The position numbers and the translations under genes were made by a program. Under the pieces are notes generated by a model. It made no database searches and was not told the origin of the DNA. It saw nothing but the letters and a program-made list of their open reading frames with translations. Below, one piece after another: positions 18,691 through 27,451 of a stretch of DNA of 64,000 bases; position 1 is the first letter of the stretch; each line of letters opens with the position of its first letter. Source of the stretch: Vibrio natriegens NBRC 15636 = ATCC 14048 = DSM 759 (GTDB lineage: Bacteria; Pseudomonadota; Gammaproteobacteria; Enterobacterales; Vibrionaceae); contig NZ_CP141822.1 in NCBI RefSeq assembly GCF_035621455.1, forward strand, positions 620,001-684,000. The letters are read 5' to 3'.

Positions 18691-21546
18691 CTAATCACCA
18701 TTGTGTATTGGTTTTTCAATAAGATGTGTCAATGAGAACAGTAAGACACCGCAAAGTGACAAAGTGCCTAACAGGATTATAGTACTTCGGTAACCAATTA
18801 CACCGGAAAGCCATGCTGCAATCAGTAAACCAATGATGCTTCCACCGCGCTCAATGGTTCGTGTCGCGCCTAGTACTACATATTGGCTGATCTGAGCCAA
18901 TGAGGATTCGGTAAGTTGAATTAACACCGGGAGCTGATGACTACGAACTAAACCGTGACCTAAGCCTACTCCCAATACTGCAAGGAGGAACTCCTGCTGA
19001 GTATTTGCGATGCCTGCAAACAATAGTGCAATACCTGTAATTAGTGCTCCGATAATAGTGATATTAGAGGGTGATACTTTATGTTCAGAGTACTTTGTCG
19101 AAGCAGGGGCGATAAAGTATGTCATAAGAAAGTAGCCCATTAGTGTGCGACCTGTCTCCGCTGTGGTAGCTCCCAGTTGATTCATATATAAAGCAACAAT
19201 AAAGGCGATGAAAGCTTGCATGATAACGTTACATGGCATCGCAATTCCTACTGCGAATGAGAAGAACCTTTTGTTCGTTACGAGATGAATAATTGAAGAA
19301 AGTTTGAACTCGTGATGCTGTCTGTTCACTGTGGATAGCGTATTTGCAGGGAGTAGAAATATAATTAATAGGCATGCGAGAGCCACAAGTGCAGAACTGA
19401 TTAGAAATACCGAATGTTGCCCCAGTCTGTCAGCTAAGATTGCGCCAGTCGCCGTACCGCAAAAAATGCCACCAACTAACACCGCGGTAAAGCTACCCAG
19501 TGACCGAGTTCTGCGTTGTGGGGAGATCATATCGATCACGTAATCTTGATAAGTTAAGGTGGCGATGGCATAGCCTAACCCAGACAGTGTTCTAAGGAAA
19601 ATTATCTCTGTAACGCTGGTAGAAAAATATAAACCGATTTGGATAAATATCGCTGGTACCATGGCCCATAATAAGAGTTTTTTATAGCCGAATAGTAACG
19701 TTAGGCGTTTGGCAAATGGGGAACAGATGAATATGGCGATCAAGTAACCGACTAACGGAAGACTGATAATGATACTTTGATCTACCCAGTCCCAAGGGTT
19801 TTCTGCCGCTCTGGTAAACAACGGAAAAAAAGAAAGTGGCAATTCATCGGCTACAATAAACAGAAACAGAGGCCAGCGGATATCATTAAGGTGCGAGAAC
19901 GTGAGCAATTGTGGTTTAGTCAGTACTGTGTAATGCTGGTTTTGGCCGTCATGTCTCGCTGATAGATGGTATTGATATTCTGGCTGGGAGGAAAGTGTTC
20001 GCCGTTGTGACAGGTGATATAACTCAAATGAGCGTTGAGATAGCACATCCATAATGTGTTCAAAGCTGTTGTTACTTTTGCTTATCACAAATTTGGAAAA
20101 GTCGCCCAAAGCTTGCTGAGAGGCCAAAGTATGCAACTTCATAATAGGAGAAGTAACGGTTCGCCAGATCATGACCACCATCGACTCAAACGTTATCATT
20201 ATCGTCACGATGATAATGACGAAGATATCGAGGTAAACTTCGTTGAATTGCTTGCGAATAAAATGAGAATCGATATCGATGATGATCCTTCCCACACTTC
20301 TTTCAGCATAATTGATAATGTATTGAAGGTCAGTTTGTTCAATGTTCGTCGCGGAGAAAGAAGAACTTTCTTTGTTACCTGATTCGATAACATTCCCATC
20401 ACTAAAAATACCAATATAAGACACTTCCTTGAAGTCCTGAATCAGTGCTGACAGGTACTCTTCGGCCCCGGCTATTTTGCTGATGGGGATACCCGCGTTG
20501 ACGGCCCGCTGTATGTCACTGTTGATGGTTTTTCCAATTAACTGGGTTCGATTGATAATTTCTGGTTCGATGAATTGACTCATATATCGAATAGAAAGCG
20601 TCCCTAGTATGGCAACCGCAAGTATCAGTAAAAGTGTTATCAATGGGAGCAGTTTTTTAGCGAATGTCTCACTGAGGTTACTTTCATCAATCGCAGGAGC
20701 GTCTTTTTTATGTGGGAGAGCAAGGCTAATACCACTCGGTGGTTGAGCTCTTTTATGTGTTTTTCTATGTGTGGTTAAAGCGATCCTAGTTGAATTAAAG
20801 TGTGCATTAGCTTGTTCAATTTGAGCATCCAAACTGGAAATAATGGGAGCCAACAGCCCAAAGTTTTCTTTTTTATGATTTACATATCTGCTGCTGAAAG
20901 GGCGGCGGCTTCGGTCTGAATGCAATACTTTAGAAATAGTATCCAGATATCTCATCCCTCTGATAGCTTTGGATAACATTAACTTGAAAATAACGAATGA
21001 AACGATTGCAAAGCTACAAAATATCAATATTGAAGTGAATAAAACGAAGATGATTAACTTCTGATTGTTCGAATTAAAGTTGTGTTTGGGGTAGTCAAGG
21101 ACAATACCTCCAACCAATTGGTAATGGCGATTATAAATTGAAGAACCACTGAATATTGTATCTTGGGTTTCCAGTCTCCATTCTTGATGATCTGCATGGT
21201 GTAGTGTCTGTAATACATGCTCGTTAATTACGGTATTAGGCCGTTGAGCGGTCGAGTAAATAATTTTTCCAGTAGGAGTAAAGGTGTGAATGTCTCTGAT
21301 AGTGTCATCAGTTTCTTGCGCATGGTTTAAGATCGCTTGGGCGTTATTCATCATCTCCAGCGGCAAACCAAGATCTGTCACTGACTTAAACGTGGTTGCT
21401 GTAGTATGGGCAATGACTGACAGCCGGTGTGCAATGAGTTCAGATAAAGTCGAGTTAAATTGAAGACAGAAGAGCAGCGAGAAAGTAGACAGAATGACAG
21501 CAAGGATAGTTACAAACGCGAACCAGCTTCGCCATAATATAGCCAT
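18691..21546 (-). CDS. MFS transporter with two N-terminal sensor-like modules
   Basis: 951-residue membrane protein of unusual architecture. Residues 9-29 and 164-190 are spans enclosing an extracytoplasmic segment (30-163) of sensor (Cache-like) appearance. Residues 300-317 and 439-461 enclose a second such segment (318-438), followed by a HAMP-like helical stretch (462-510). From about 555 to 940 there is a complete 12-span major facilitator domain (for example YLIAIFICSPFAKRLTLLFGYKK and FCGTATGAILADRLG). No kinase, cyclase or methyl-accepting domain is present. I chose the ATG at 21546, which has GGTGGAG just upstream; a start at 21591 lacks one. The next gene on this strand, a substrate-binding protein, begins at once. 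Substrate and function are unknown. Confidence 0.75.
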   Translation of the reverse strand: MAILWRSWFAFVTILAVILSTFSLLFCLQFNSTLSELIAHRLSVIAHTTATTFKSVTDLGLPLEMMNNAQAILNHAQETDDTIRDIHTFTPTGKIIYSTAQRPNTVINEHVLQTLHHADHQEWRLETQDTIFSGSSIYNRHYQLVGGIVLDYPKHNFNSNNQKLIIFVLFTSILIFCSFAIVSFVIFKLMLSKAIRGMRYLDTISKVLHSDRSRRPFSSRYVNHKKENFGLLAPIISSLDAQIEQANAHFNSTRIALTTHRKTHKRAQPPSGISLALPHKKDAPAIDESNLSETFAKKLLPLITLLLILAVAILGTLSIRYMSQFIEPEIINRTQLIGKTINSDIQRAVNAGIPISKIAGAEEYLSALIQDFKEVSYIGIFSDGNVIESGNKESSSFSATNIEQTDLQYIINYAERSVGRIIIDIDSHFIRKQFNEVYLDIFVIIIVTIMITFESMVVMIWRTVTSPIMKLHTLASQQALGDFSKFVISKSNNSFEHIMDVLSQRSFELYHLSQRRTLSSQPEYQYHLSARHDGQNQHYTVLTKPQLLTFSHLNDIRWPLFLFIVADELPLSFFPLFTRAAENPWDWVDQSIIISLPLVGYLIAIFICSPFAKRLTLLFGYKKLLLWAMVPAIFIQIGLYFSTSVTEIIFLRTLSGLGYAIATLTYQDYVIDMISPQRRTRSLGSFTAVLVGGIFCGTATGAILADRLGQHSVFLISSALVALACLLIIFLLPANTLSTVNRQHHEFKLSSIIHLVTNKRFFSFAVGIAMPCNVIMQAFIAFIVALYMNQLGATTAETGRTLMGYFLMTYFIAPASTKYSEHKVSPSNITIIGALITGIALLFAGIANTQQEFLLAVLGVGLGHGLVRSHQLPVLIQLTESSLAQISQYVVLGATRTIERGGSIIGLLIAAWLSGVIGYRSTIILLGTLSLCGVLLFSLTHLIEKPIHNGD

Positions 21547-21773
21547 CTCCACCCTCCGTAATTCAATATAAATGTACGGTATAACCTCCATCTAATGATT
21601 AAGTATTGAATCATAAACCTTCAAAATCAATTTACGGCCAACAGTTATGCTTAGTCAGAGTTTTGACTGTATTTGTGAAATCTAAGTTTCCAGTAACGGC
21701 TTTTCTCTTTTGTGACTGCCTCCATTAAAATTTGCGCGCATTTTTTATCAACTTTTTTTAAAGGTATTTGTAC

Positions 21774-22367
21774 ATGTCGACAAAACTGGCTAACCCAGCA
21801 CCGCTAGGTCTAATGGGTTTCGGTATGACCACGATTCTGCTAAACATTCATAATGCAGGATTTTTCCCACTGGACTCAATGATTCTAGCGATGGGCATCT
21901 TTTATGGTGGCCTTAGTCAAGTTATCGTTGGCATCATGTGCTTTAAGCGCGGTGACACGTTCGGTACAACTGCATTTACATCTTACGGCCTATTCTGGCT
22001 GACTCTAGTAGGTCTGATTGTTATGCCTCACATGGGACTACCAGCAAGCCCAGCGAGCTTCATGGGTTGGTACCTAGCGCTATGGGGTATCTTTACTGGC
22101 TTTATGTTCATTGGCTCTCTTTGCTACCCAACAGCAAAACAGGTTGTGTTTGGTTCTCTGACTATTCTGTTCTTCTTGCTTGCCGCGCGCGATTTCACTG
22201 GTAGCGAGCTGATCGGTACAATTGCTGGCTTTGAAGGTATTTTCTGTGGTGCTAGTGCGGTTTACTTCGCAATGGCTCAAGTACTAAACAATGAGTTTGG
22301 TCGTGAAGTTCTACCTGTTGGCAAAGCTAAAATCGCTCGTAAAGTTGAAGCGGTTGCAATGGCTTAA
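21774..22367 (+). CDS. SatP/GPR1-FUN34-YaaH family acetate/succinate permease
   Basis: 197-residue protein with six membrane spans. The family signature [18 protein letters not shown] is at residues 6-23. Relatives (E. coli SatP/YaaH) carry acetate and succinate with protons. The start is the ATG at 21774 after AAAGGT; a TTG at 21768 is less likely. It is divergent from the MFS-sensor gene with a 227-base shared spacer, and it is monocistronic with a terminator behind. Confidence 0.9.
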   Translation: MSTKLANPAPLGLMGFGMTTILLNIHNAGFFPLDSMILAMGIFYGGLSQVIVGIMCFKRGDTFGTTAFTSYGLFWLTLVGLIVMPHMGLPASPASFMGWYLALWGIFTGFMFIGSLCYPTAKQVVFGSLTILFFLLAARDFTGSELIGTIAGFEGIFCGASAVYFAMAQVLNNEFGREVLPVGKAKIARKVEAVAMA

Positions 22368-22388
22368 ACGCTACATTTTGCAGATTTC

Positions 22389-22417
22389 AAAAGCGGACCT
22401 CAGGTCCGCTTTTTTAT
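22389..22417 (+). terminator. Terminator after the SatP-like gene
   Basis: AAAAGCGGACC stem with GGTCCGCTTTTTT around 22389-22416. Confidence 0.9.
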
Positions 22418-22539
22418 TGTCTGAACTTAACTGCACAAAGTGGGAATTATCTGATTTATATATTGTTGTGACATTACGCGAGCTTTTTCTCAAAGAATAA
22501 TTCATTATTTACGTATCCATATACAACGAGTTACATTCT

Positions 22540-23520
22540 ATGAAAAAGCATTTGTCAGTTATTCTCACATTCGCCTTTGCGGTGATCTCATCTCCACTCT
22601 TAGCTCAGAGTAGCGATCCATTACCTTCTTGGAATGAAGGTTCGACAAAACAAGCTATCATCCAATTTGTTAGCGAAGTTACCGACTCAGATTCTGCTAA
22701 TTTTGTTGCTCCAGCGGATCGCATTGCTACGTTTGATAACGATGGAACACTATGGTCCGAAAAGCCGATGTACTTCCAGATACTGTTTGCTCTGGACCAA
22801 ATTAAAGCACAAGCTGCGGACCATCCAGAGTGGAAAACCACTACGCCTTACTCCCTCGTATTGAACGACCAGTTGGATAAATTGACGGCAGACGATCTCA
22901 TAAAATTAGTGCTACAAACTCATACAGGTGTGATCAGTGATGAATTTACCGCTGTGGTTAAAAGCTGGATCAATACGGCAAAACACCCAGTAACAGGCGC
23001 GCCATACACCGACATGGTTTTCCAGCCGATGTTAGAGCTTTTAGATTTCTTGGAAGATAATGGATTCAAAAACTTTATCGTTTCCGGCGGAGGAAATGCT
23101 TTTATGCGCGCTTGGGCTTCCGATGTCTATAACATTCCGTCGGAGCGAATTATTGGGACCCAACTTGCAACTGAGTTTGTGAATGTGGACGGAAGCTATC
23201 AAGTTAAGCGAATGCCGGGCGTTGTGGTGAATAATGACAAAGTAGAAAAACCACTGCAGATTTATCAACACATCGGTAAGCGTCCAATTGCTTCATTTGG
23301 CAACTCGGATGGTGACCTGCAAATGCTGCAGTGGACCACCTCTGGTCCGGGACCGCGTCTTGCAATGTATGTTCACCATACTGATGAGAAACGAGAGTGG
23401 AAGTACGATCGTGAGTCCAGCGTAGGCAAACTCGATAAGGGTCTCGACGAAGCAAAAGAGAAAGGCTGGTTAGTTGCGGATATGAAAAATGATTGGGTAC
23501 AAATATATCCGTCGAAATAG
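22540..23520 (+). CDS. Secreted HAD-superfamily phosphatase-like protein
   Basis: 326-residue protein with a clear signal peptide (residues 1-22, ending PLLAQ), so it is periplasmic or secreted. HAD motif I is ATFDNDGTLW with D66 and D68, motif II is the serine in IVSGGGNAF near residue 180, and motif IV is FGNSDGDLQML near 250. Class C-type caps are absent; a helical cap lies between motifs I and II. Relatives are annotated as HAD hydrolases or phosphoserine-phosphatase-like; the substrate is unknown. Single gene with its own terminator. Confidence 0.8.
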   Translation: MKKHLSVILTFAFAVISSPLLAQSSDPLPSWNEGSTKQAIIQFVSEVTDSDSANFVAPADRIATFDNDGTLWSEKPMYFQILFALDQIKAQAADHPEWKTTTPYSLVLNDQLDKLTADDLIKLVLQTHTGVISDEFTAVVKSWINTAKHPVTGAPYTDMVFQPMLELLDFLEDNGFKNFIVSGGGNAFMRAWASDVYNIPSERIIGTQLATEFVNVDGSYQVKRMPGVVVNNDKVEKPLQIYQHIGKRPIASFGNSDGDLQMLQWTTSGPGPRLAMYVHHTDEKREWKYDRESSVGKLDKGLDEAKEKGWLVADMKNDWVQIYPSK

Positions 23521-23540
23521 CTTGTGCTATCTCTGTATAA

Positions 23541-23580
23541 GAAAGGGGTTATCCATAGGGTAACCCCTTTCTTTTTTTTA
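23541..23580 (+). terminator. Terminator after the HAD gene
   Basis: GAAAGGGGTTA (23541-23551) pairs with TAACCCCTTTC (23561-23571), followed by nine bases that are nearly all T. Confidence 0.92.
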
Positions 23581-23860
23581 TCAGTATGAGTTTTAGTTAA
23601 TCTACTGCGCTTTAGTTTTTATTTTGTGTTTTTGTTTATTTTGCTGTTTTTATTTTGCTTACACAGATTTTTCTTCTGTTGCTCTATTGGGTTTGCACCG
23701 TTCAAGAGCGCGTGATCACTGAGCGATCATTTAGAAGAGTATTTGTTTTTTATGTTTGGTTATGAGGATAACTTTTGGTTTGTGGTGAGGCTTCTTGTCT
23801 TGGCTATTATCTAGACAGTCAATGTCGAATGAGTCGCCATTAGTACAAGGAAGGGAAACC
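23581..23860. other. T-rich leader region before the MFS/M20 operon
   Basis: Polypyrimidine-rich spacer (repeated TTTTATTTTG patterns at about 23615-23665) with no gene. GTGATCACTGAGCGATCAT near 23713-23731 has two GATC sites and is a possible operator. An in-frame TTG at 23795 could extend the following gene, but it has no clear ribosome-binding site. Confidence 0.4.
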
Positions 23861-25174
23861 ATGAGTAGCACACTATCAAGTTCACTGGAACCAGAATTGA
23901 CCACCGTGGCTGGTCAAGCCGATAAGTCTTCTTCAGAACCTCGTAAAGCGATCTTTGCCATCTCACTTGGCAATGGATTAGAGATGTATGACTTTACGGT
24001 CTACAGCTTTTTTGCCGTCATTATTGGCGAGTTATTTTTTAACGTCGGTGGTGCAGCGGCCGGGTTATTGTTATCACTGGCTACGTTTGGTGTTGGGTTT
24101 GTTATGCGTCCACTCGGTGCGGTACTGATTGGTAACTATGCGGATAAACATGGACGTAAAGCCGCTCTGACCCTCACGATTGCTTTAATGACGATCGGTA
24201 CTGGCATGATTGCACTGACGCCTACCTATGAAAGTATCGGTATAGCCGCAACCATTATTTTGGTGGTTGGACGCCTGTTACAGGGCTTGTCTGCTGGTGG
24301 TGAAATTGGCGCTGCGTCTGCGGCATTGATGGAGTCAAACAACTACAAGCGCCGTTGTTACATGGTGAGTTGGCAGCTCGCAAGCCAAGGTGCAGCCGCG
24401 CTGTTTGGTGCACTCGTTGCTTTTGCAGTAAATGGTCTGCTCACACCCGAGGATGTACATAGCTGGGGTTGGCGTATTCCATTTATCCTTGGTTTATTGA
24501 TCGGTCCTGTAGGTTGGTACATCCGTCGTCATCTAAAAGAGTCACATCAGGCAGATTCCCACGCGAATGATACTCCATTTAAAACCGTTCTGCGTAAACA
24601 AGGCCGTACGATCTTAACTGGCATGTTAATGATTTGGGGTGGTACTGCATGTATGTATATTGAAGTGTTCTACATGCCAACTTACCTGATTAAAGAGTTG
24701 GGCTACGCGCCGACGACGGCTTTTGCGGTCTCAGTGATGGCGGGTTTTATGTTGATGATGCTGATGCCTTTATTTGGTAAATGGGCGGATCGTTTGCAAA
24801 GTCGTAAAACCTTGCCGCTGGTTGGTATGTTTGGTGCTTTTGTCTGTATTTATCCTGCGTTCGCGTTGCTTGGTGGTGAAGCCTCTCTACCTAAAGCATT
24901 ACTGATCATCGGTGGTTTAATCACGTTATTTGCTCTGGCTAATGCCTCTCTACTTGTGCTGATTATGGAAGCCTTTACTCAGCAGTACCGCGCGAGTGGC
25001 ATCTCAATGATTTATGGCTTTGGCGTGACCGTTTTCGGTGGCTTCACTCCACTGTTAGTCGCTACTTTGATCGAGTTTAGCGGCAATAAAATGGCCCCTG
25101 CGTTTTATCTGATGACTGCGATTGTGGTGAGCTCTTTGGCTATGTGGCGTTTCCCTGCGAAAGCGCCTCAATAA
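23861..25174 (+). CDS. MHS-family MFS permease (metabolite:H+ symporter)
   Basis: 437-residue 12-span transporter. The metabolite:H+ symporter signature GNGLEMYDFTVYSFFA is near residues 36-51. The loop 2-3 motif is YADKHGRKAALTL, and RLLQGLSAGGEIGAA is typical of the ProP/KgtP/ShiA group. The ATG at 23861 has a strong AAGGAAGGG site, preferred over an upstream in-frame TTG. It is 42 bases before an M20 amidohydrolase gene and a LysR gene follows, so it may import the amidohydrolase substrate or a product (inferred). Confidence 0.88.
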   Translation: MSSTLSSSLEPELTTVAGQADKSSSEPRKAIFAISLGNGLEMYDFTVYSFFAVIIGELFFNVGGAAAGLLLSLATFGVGFVMRPLGAVLIGNYADKHGRKAALTLTIALMTIGTGMIALTPTYESIGIAATIILVVGRLLQGLSAGGEIGAASAALMESNNYKRRCYMVSWQLASQGAAALFGALVAFAVNGLLTPEDVHSWGWRIPFILGLLIGPVGWYIRRHLKESHQADSHANDTPFKTVLRKQGRTILTGMLMIWGGTACMYIEVFYMPTYLIKELGYAPTTAFAVSVMAGFMLMMLMPLFGKWADRLQSRKTLPLVGMFGAFVCIYPAFALLGGEASLPKALLIIGGLITLFALANASLLVLIMEAFTQQYRASGISMIYGFGVTVFGGFTPLLVATLIEFSGNKMAPAFYLMTAIVVSSLAMWRFPAKAPQ

Positions 25175-25216
25175 TCCTCTCTGCTAAAAGAAACGAATTA
25201 ATAAAAGGAATTGATG

Positions 25217-26413
25217 ATGACATTACCTGAATTATCGCTACTCAAAAACGCCGATTTTGTTGCCAGTTGTGAGCCATTTATTCAGACTCGCCATGCCATT
25301 CATGCCCATCCAGAGCTGGGAGCAGAAGTTCCTAACACGGCTAAGCTGGTGGCGGAACTGTTAACAGAGTGGGGCTATGAAACTCATACTGGTATTGGCG
25401 GGTATGGTGTGGTCGGTGTGCTAAAGCAGGGCACTTCGCAACGCTGTATTGGTATCCGTGCAGATATGGATGCTCTGCCTATTCAGGAAGAAACAGGGTT
25501 ACCTTACGCCAGTAAGATAGATGGACACATGCACGCTTGTGGTCATGATGGTCATACCGCAATCTTGCTGGCAGCTGCCCATTATATCGCGAAGCATGTT
25601 TCTTTTGACGGCACGATTAACCTCATCTTCCAGCCTGATGAAGAAGGGTTATCGGGAGCAAAAGCGATGATTGACGATGGTTTGTTTGATCGCTTCCCTT
25701 GTGATGCGGTTTTCGCTTTGCACAATATGCCGGGCAACGAGGTCGGGCAGGCAACCGTACGAAGTGGAGCATCGTTAGCATCATCAGATAAGGTGACTAT
25801 TCGTCTCACAGGTAAAGGTGGTCATGCAGCAATGCCTCATCTATCAAATGATGTCACCATTGCCATTGGTCATATCATTCTTGGGTTGCAAAGTATTGTG
25901 TCGCGCAATATAAACCCAGCTGACCAAAGTATTATCAGTATTGGTCAGATTGAGGCAGGAAAAACAGCGAATGTGATTCCAAATGATGCGTTAATGAAGC
26001 TTTCAGTACGTAACTTCAGTGAAGCGAATCAGGATTTGATTGAGCAGCGAATTCGTGAGGTAGTGGCTGGACAGTGTCAGGCGTTTGGTATCCAGGGAGA
26101 AGTTGAATACCTACGTCAGGTGCCGTCAGTGTTCAATTCATCAGAGGAAACTCTTCGAGCTCGCAAAGTGGTCAAGGCTGTGCTTGGTGAAGACAATGTT
26201 GCTGGCGATGAAGCACCAGTTGTTCCGGGCAGTGAAGATTTTGCCTGGATGCTGAAAGAACGTCCGGGATGTTATTTCTTCCTCGCTAATGGGGTAGGCG
26301 ACTGGCATGGCTGTTCTGTACACAACCCTGGCTATGATTTTAATGATCAGCTAGTTACGATTGGTGCGGCTTGTTGGGTTGAGCTGGTGAGTGAATACCT
26401 GAGCACCGAATAA
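25217..26413 (+). CDS. M20 family amidohydrolase (N-acyl amino acid/hippurate type)
   Basis: 398-residue zinc peptidase/amidohydrolase of the M20D group (hippuricase, N-acetyl-amino acid deacetylase, IAA-amino acid hydrolase). Metal-binding residues are visible: HACGHDGHTA near residue 99, PDEEGLSGA with the catalytic Glu near 142 and ALHNMPG near 169. The dimerisation domain contains GKGGHAAMPH. Three adjacent start codons (TTG 25211, ATG 25214, ATG 25217) follow AAAAGGAA; I prefer 25217 for spacing. Likely one operon with the permease before it. Confidence 0.88.
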   Translation: MTLPELSLLKNADFVASCEPFIQTRHAIHAHPELGAEVPNTAKLVAELLTEWGYETHTGIGGYGVVGVLKQGTSQRCIGIRADMDALPIQEETGLPYASKIDGHMHACGHDGHTAILLAAAHYIAKHVSFDGTINLIFQPDEEGLSGAKAMIDDGLFDRFPCDAVFALHNMPGNEVGQATVRSGASLASSDKVTIRLTGKGGHAAMPHLSNDVTIAIGHIILGLQSIVSRNINPADQSIISIGQIEAGKTANVIPNDALMKLSVRNFSEANQDLIEQRIREVVAGQCQAFGIQGEVEYLRQVPSVFNSSEETLRARKVVKAVLGEDNVAGDEAPVVPGSEDFAWMLKERPGCYFFLANGVGDWHGCSVHNPGYDFNDQLVTIGAACWVELVSEYLSTE

Positions 26414-26459
26414 GTGGTGTAGAATGGCTTTGATTAAGGACAATGAGGGTATATAACAG

Positions 26460-27365
26460 ATGAAGTTACATCAAGTTAGAGCATTTCTGGCTGTGAGTCA
26501 GGCGGGGAGCCTGAAAGCAGCAGCAGAACAACTGCATCTGACGCAGCCCGCCCTAAGCAAAGCCATTAAAGAACTGGAACAGCAATATGGTGTTGCTCTA
26601 TTCGAGCGTTCTGCTGGTGGGTTAACTCTCACGCCATATGGTGAGCGCTTGATGGGATACGCACGTTTAATGAACGAAACCGCCCGACGAGCCAAGCAAG
26701 AGATTGACACCATGCGCGGGGTTCCCAACGGCAGCGTGACTATAGGAGTGACACCCGTTGCTTCACTACTTAAATCATTGGCTTCCAGTTTGAACACGTT
26801 CATGCAGCGTTATCCTGAAGTTTCTCTGCGTATCGTAGAGTTGCGTCCTGCTCCTCTACTGACACATTTGCGTCAGGGAGAAGTGGATTTTGCTATCACA
26901 TCGCAAATACCGGTGATTGATAGTGCGCTGGAGTGGCAAGCGGTTTGTCGTATCCCTAATGTCGTGGTGACCCGTAAGTCCCATCCGCTGTGTAATACTC
27001 GGTCGTTGAGGACATTACATCAGAGTGACTGGCTGACGCTGGACTCTCCCGATGATCCGAGTACCTATTTTTACCAGTTGTTTTCCGTTAATGGCCTACC
27101 ATTGCCATCGCGTATTCGTGAATGTACTTCGATGACGTTAGCCCGTTCACTGATTCAAAACGCAGATTTTGCCGCCCTGTTTTCTACGGAATCGCTTGAT
27201 TTGGATTACATCAAAAATGAATTTGCGGTAGTGCCACTGCTGGACAATATCCCAGATAGCGTCATTTCAGTCGTACGTCCGAAGAGGGATATTATGACGC
27301 AGAGCGCGACAGCACTGTTTGATGGCATTTTGCAGGATATGCGAGATATCTACCCCGACTTCTAG
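26460..27365 (+). CDS. LysR-family transcriptional regulator (TsaR/AbgR-like)
   Basis: 301-residue LysR regulator. The winged helix-turn-helix is at residues 1-60 (LHQVRAFLAVSQAGSLKAAAEQLHLTQPALS in overlapping pieces) and a periplasmic-binding-protein-like effector domain runs from about 92 to the end. It lies 46 bases after the M20 gene on the same strand, so it may be part of the permease/amidohydrolase unit and control it (inferred). Confidence 0.88.
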   Translation: MKLHQVRAFLAVSQAGSLKAAAEQLHLTQPALSKAIKELEQQYGVALFERSAGGLTLTPYGERLMGYARLMNETARRAKQEIDTMRGVPNGSVTIGVTPVASLLKSLASSLNTFMQRYPEVSLRIVELRPAPLLTHLRQGEVDFAITSQIPVIDSALEWQAVCRIPNVVVTRKSHPLCNTRSLRTLHQSDWLTLDSPDDPSTYFYQLFSVNGLPLPSRIRECTSMTLARSLIQNADFAALFSTESLDLDYIKNEFAVVPLLDNIPDSVISVVRPKRDIMTQSATALFDGILQDMRDIYPDF

Positions 27366-27384
27366 TCTGCCGGTTTCTGATGAA

Positions 27385-27418
27385 GAAAATAAAAGGGCCA
27401 GCGAATTGCTGGCCCTTG
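27385..27418 (-). terminator. Terminator between LysR and alsT, mainly for alsT
   Basis: AAGGGCCAGC (27393-27402) pairs with GCTGGCCCTT (27408-27417). The T-rich tail (TTTTATTTTC) is on the - strand, so it best serves alsT; on the + strand the tail is weak. Confidence 0.75.
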
Positions 27419-27451
27419 TTGTTGTGTAATGCTGTATTTATTTTTGTAAAT

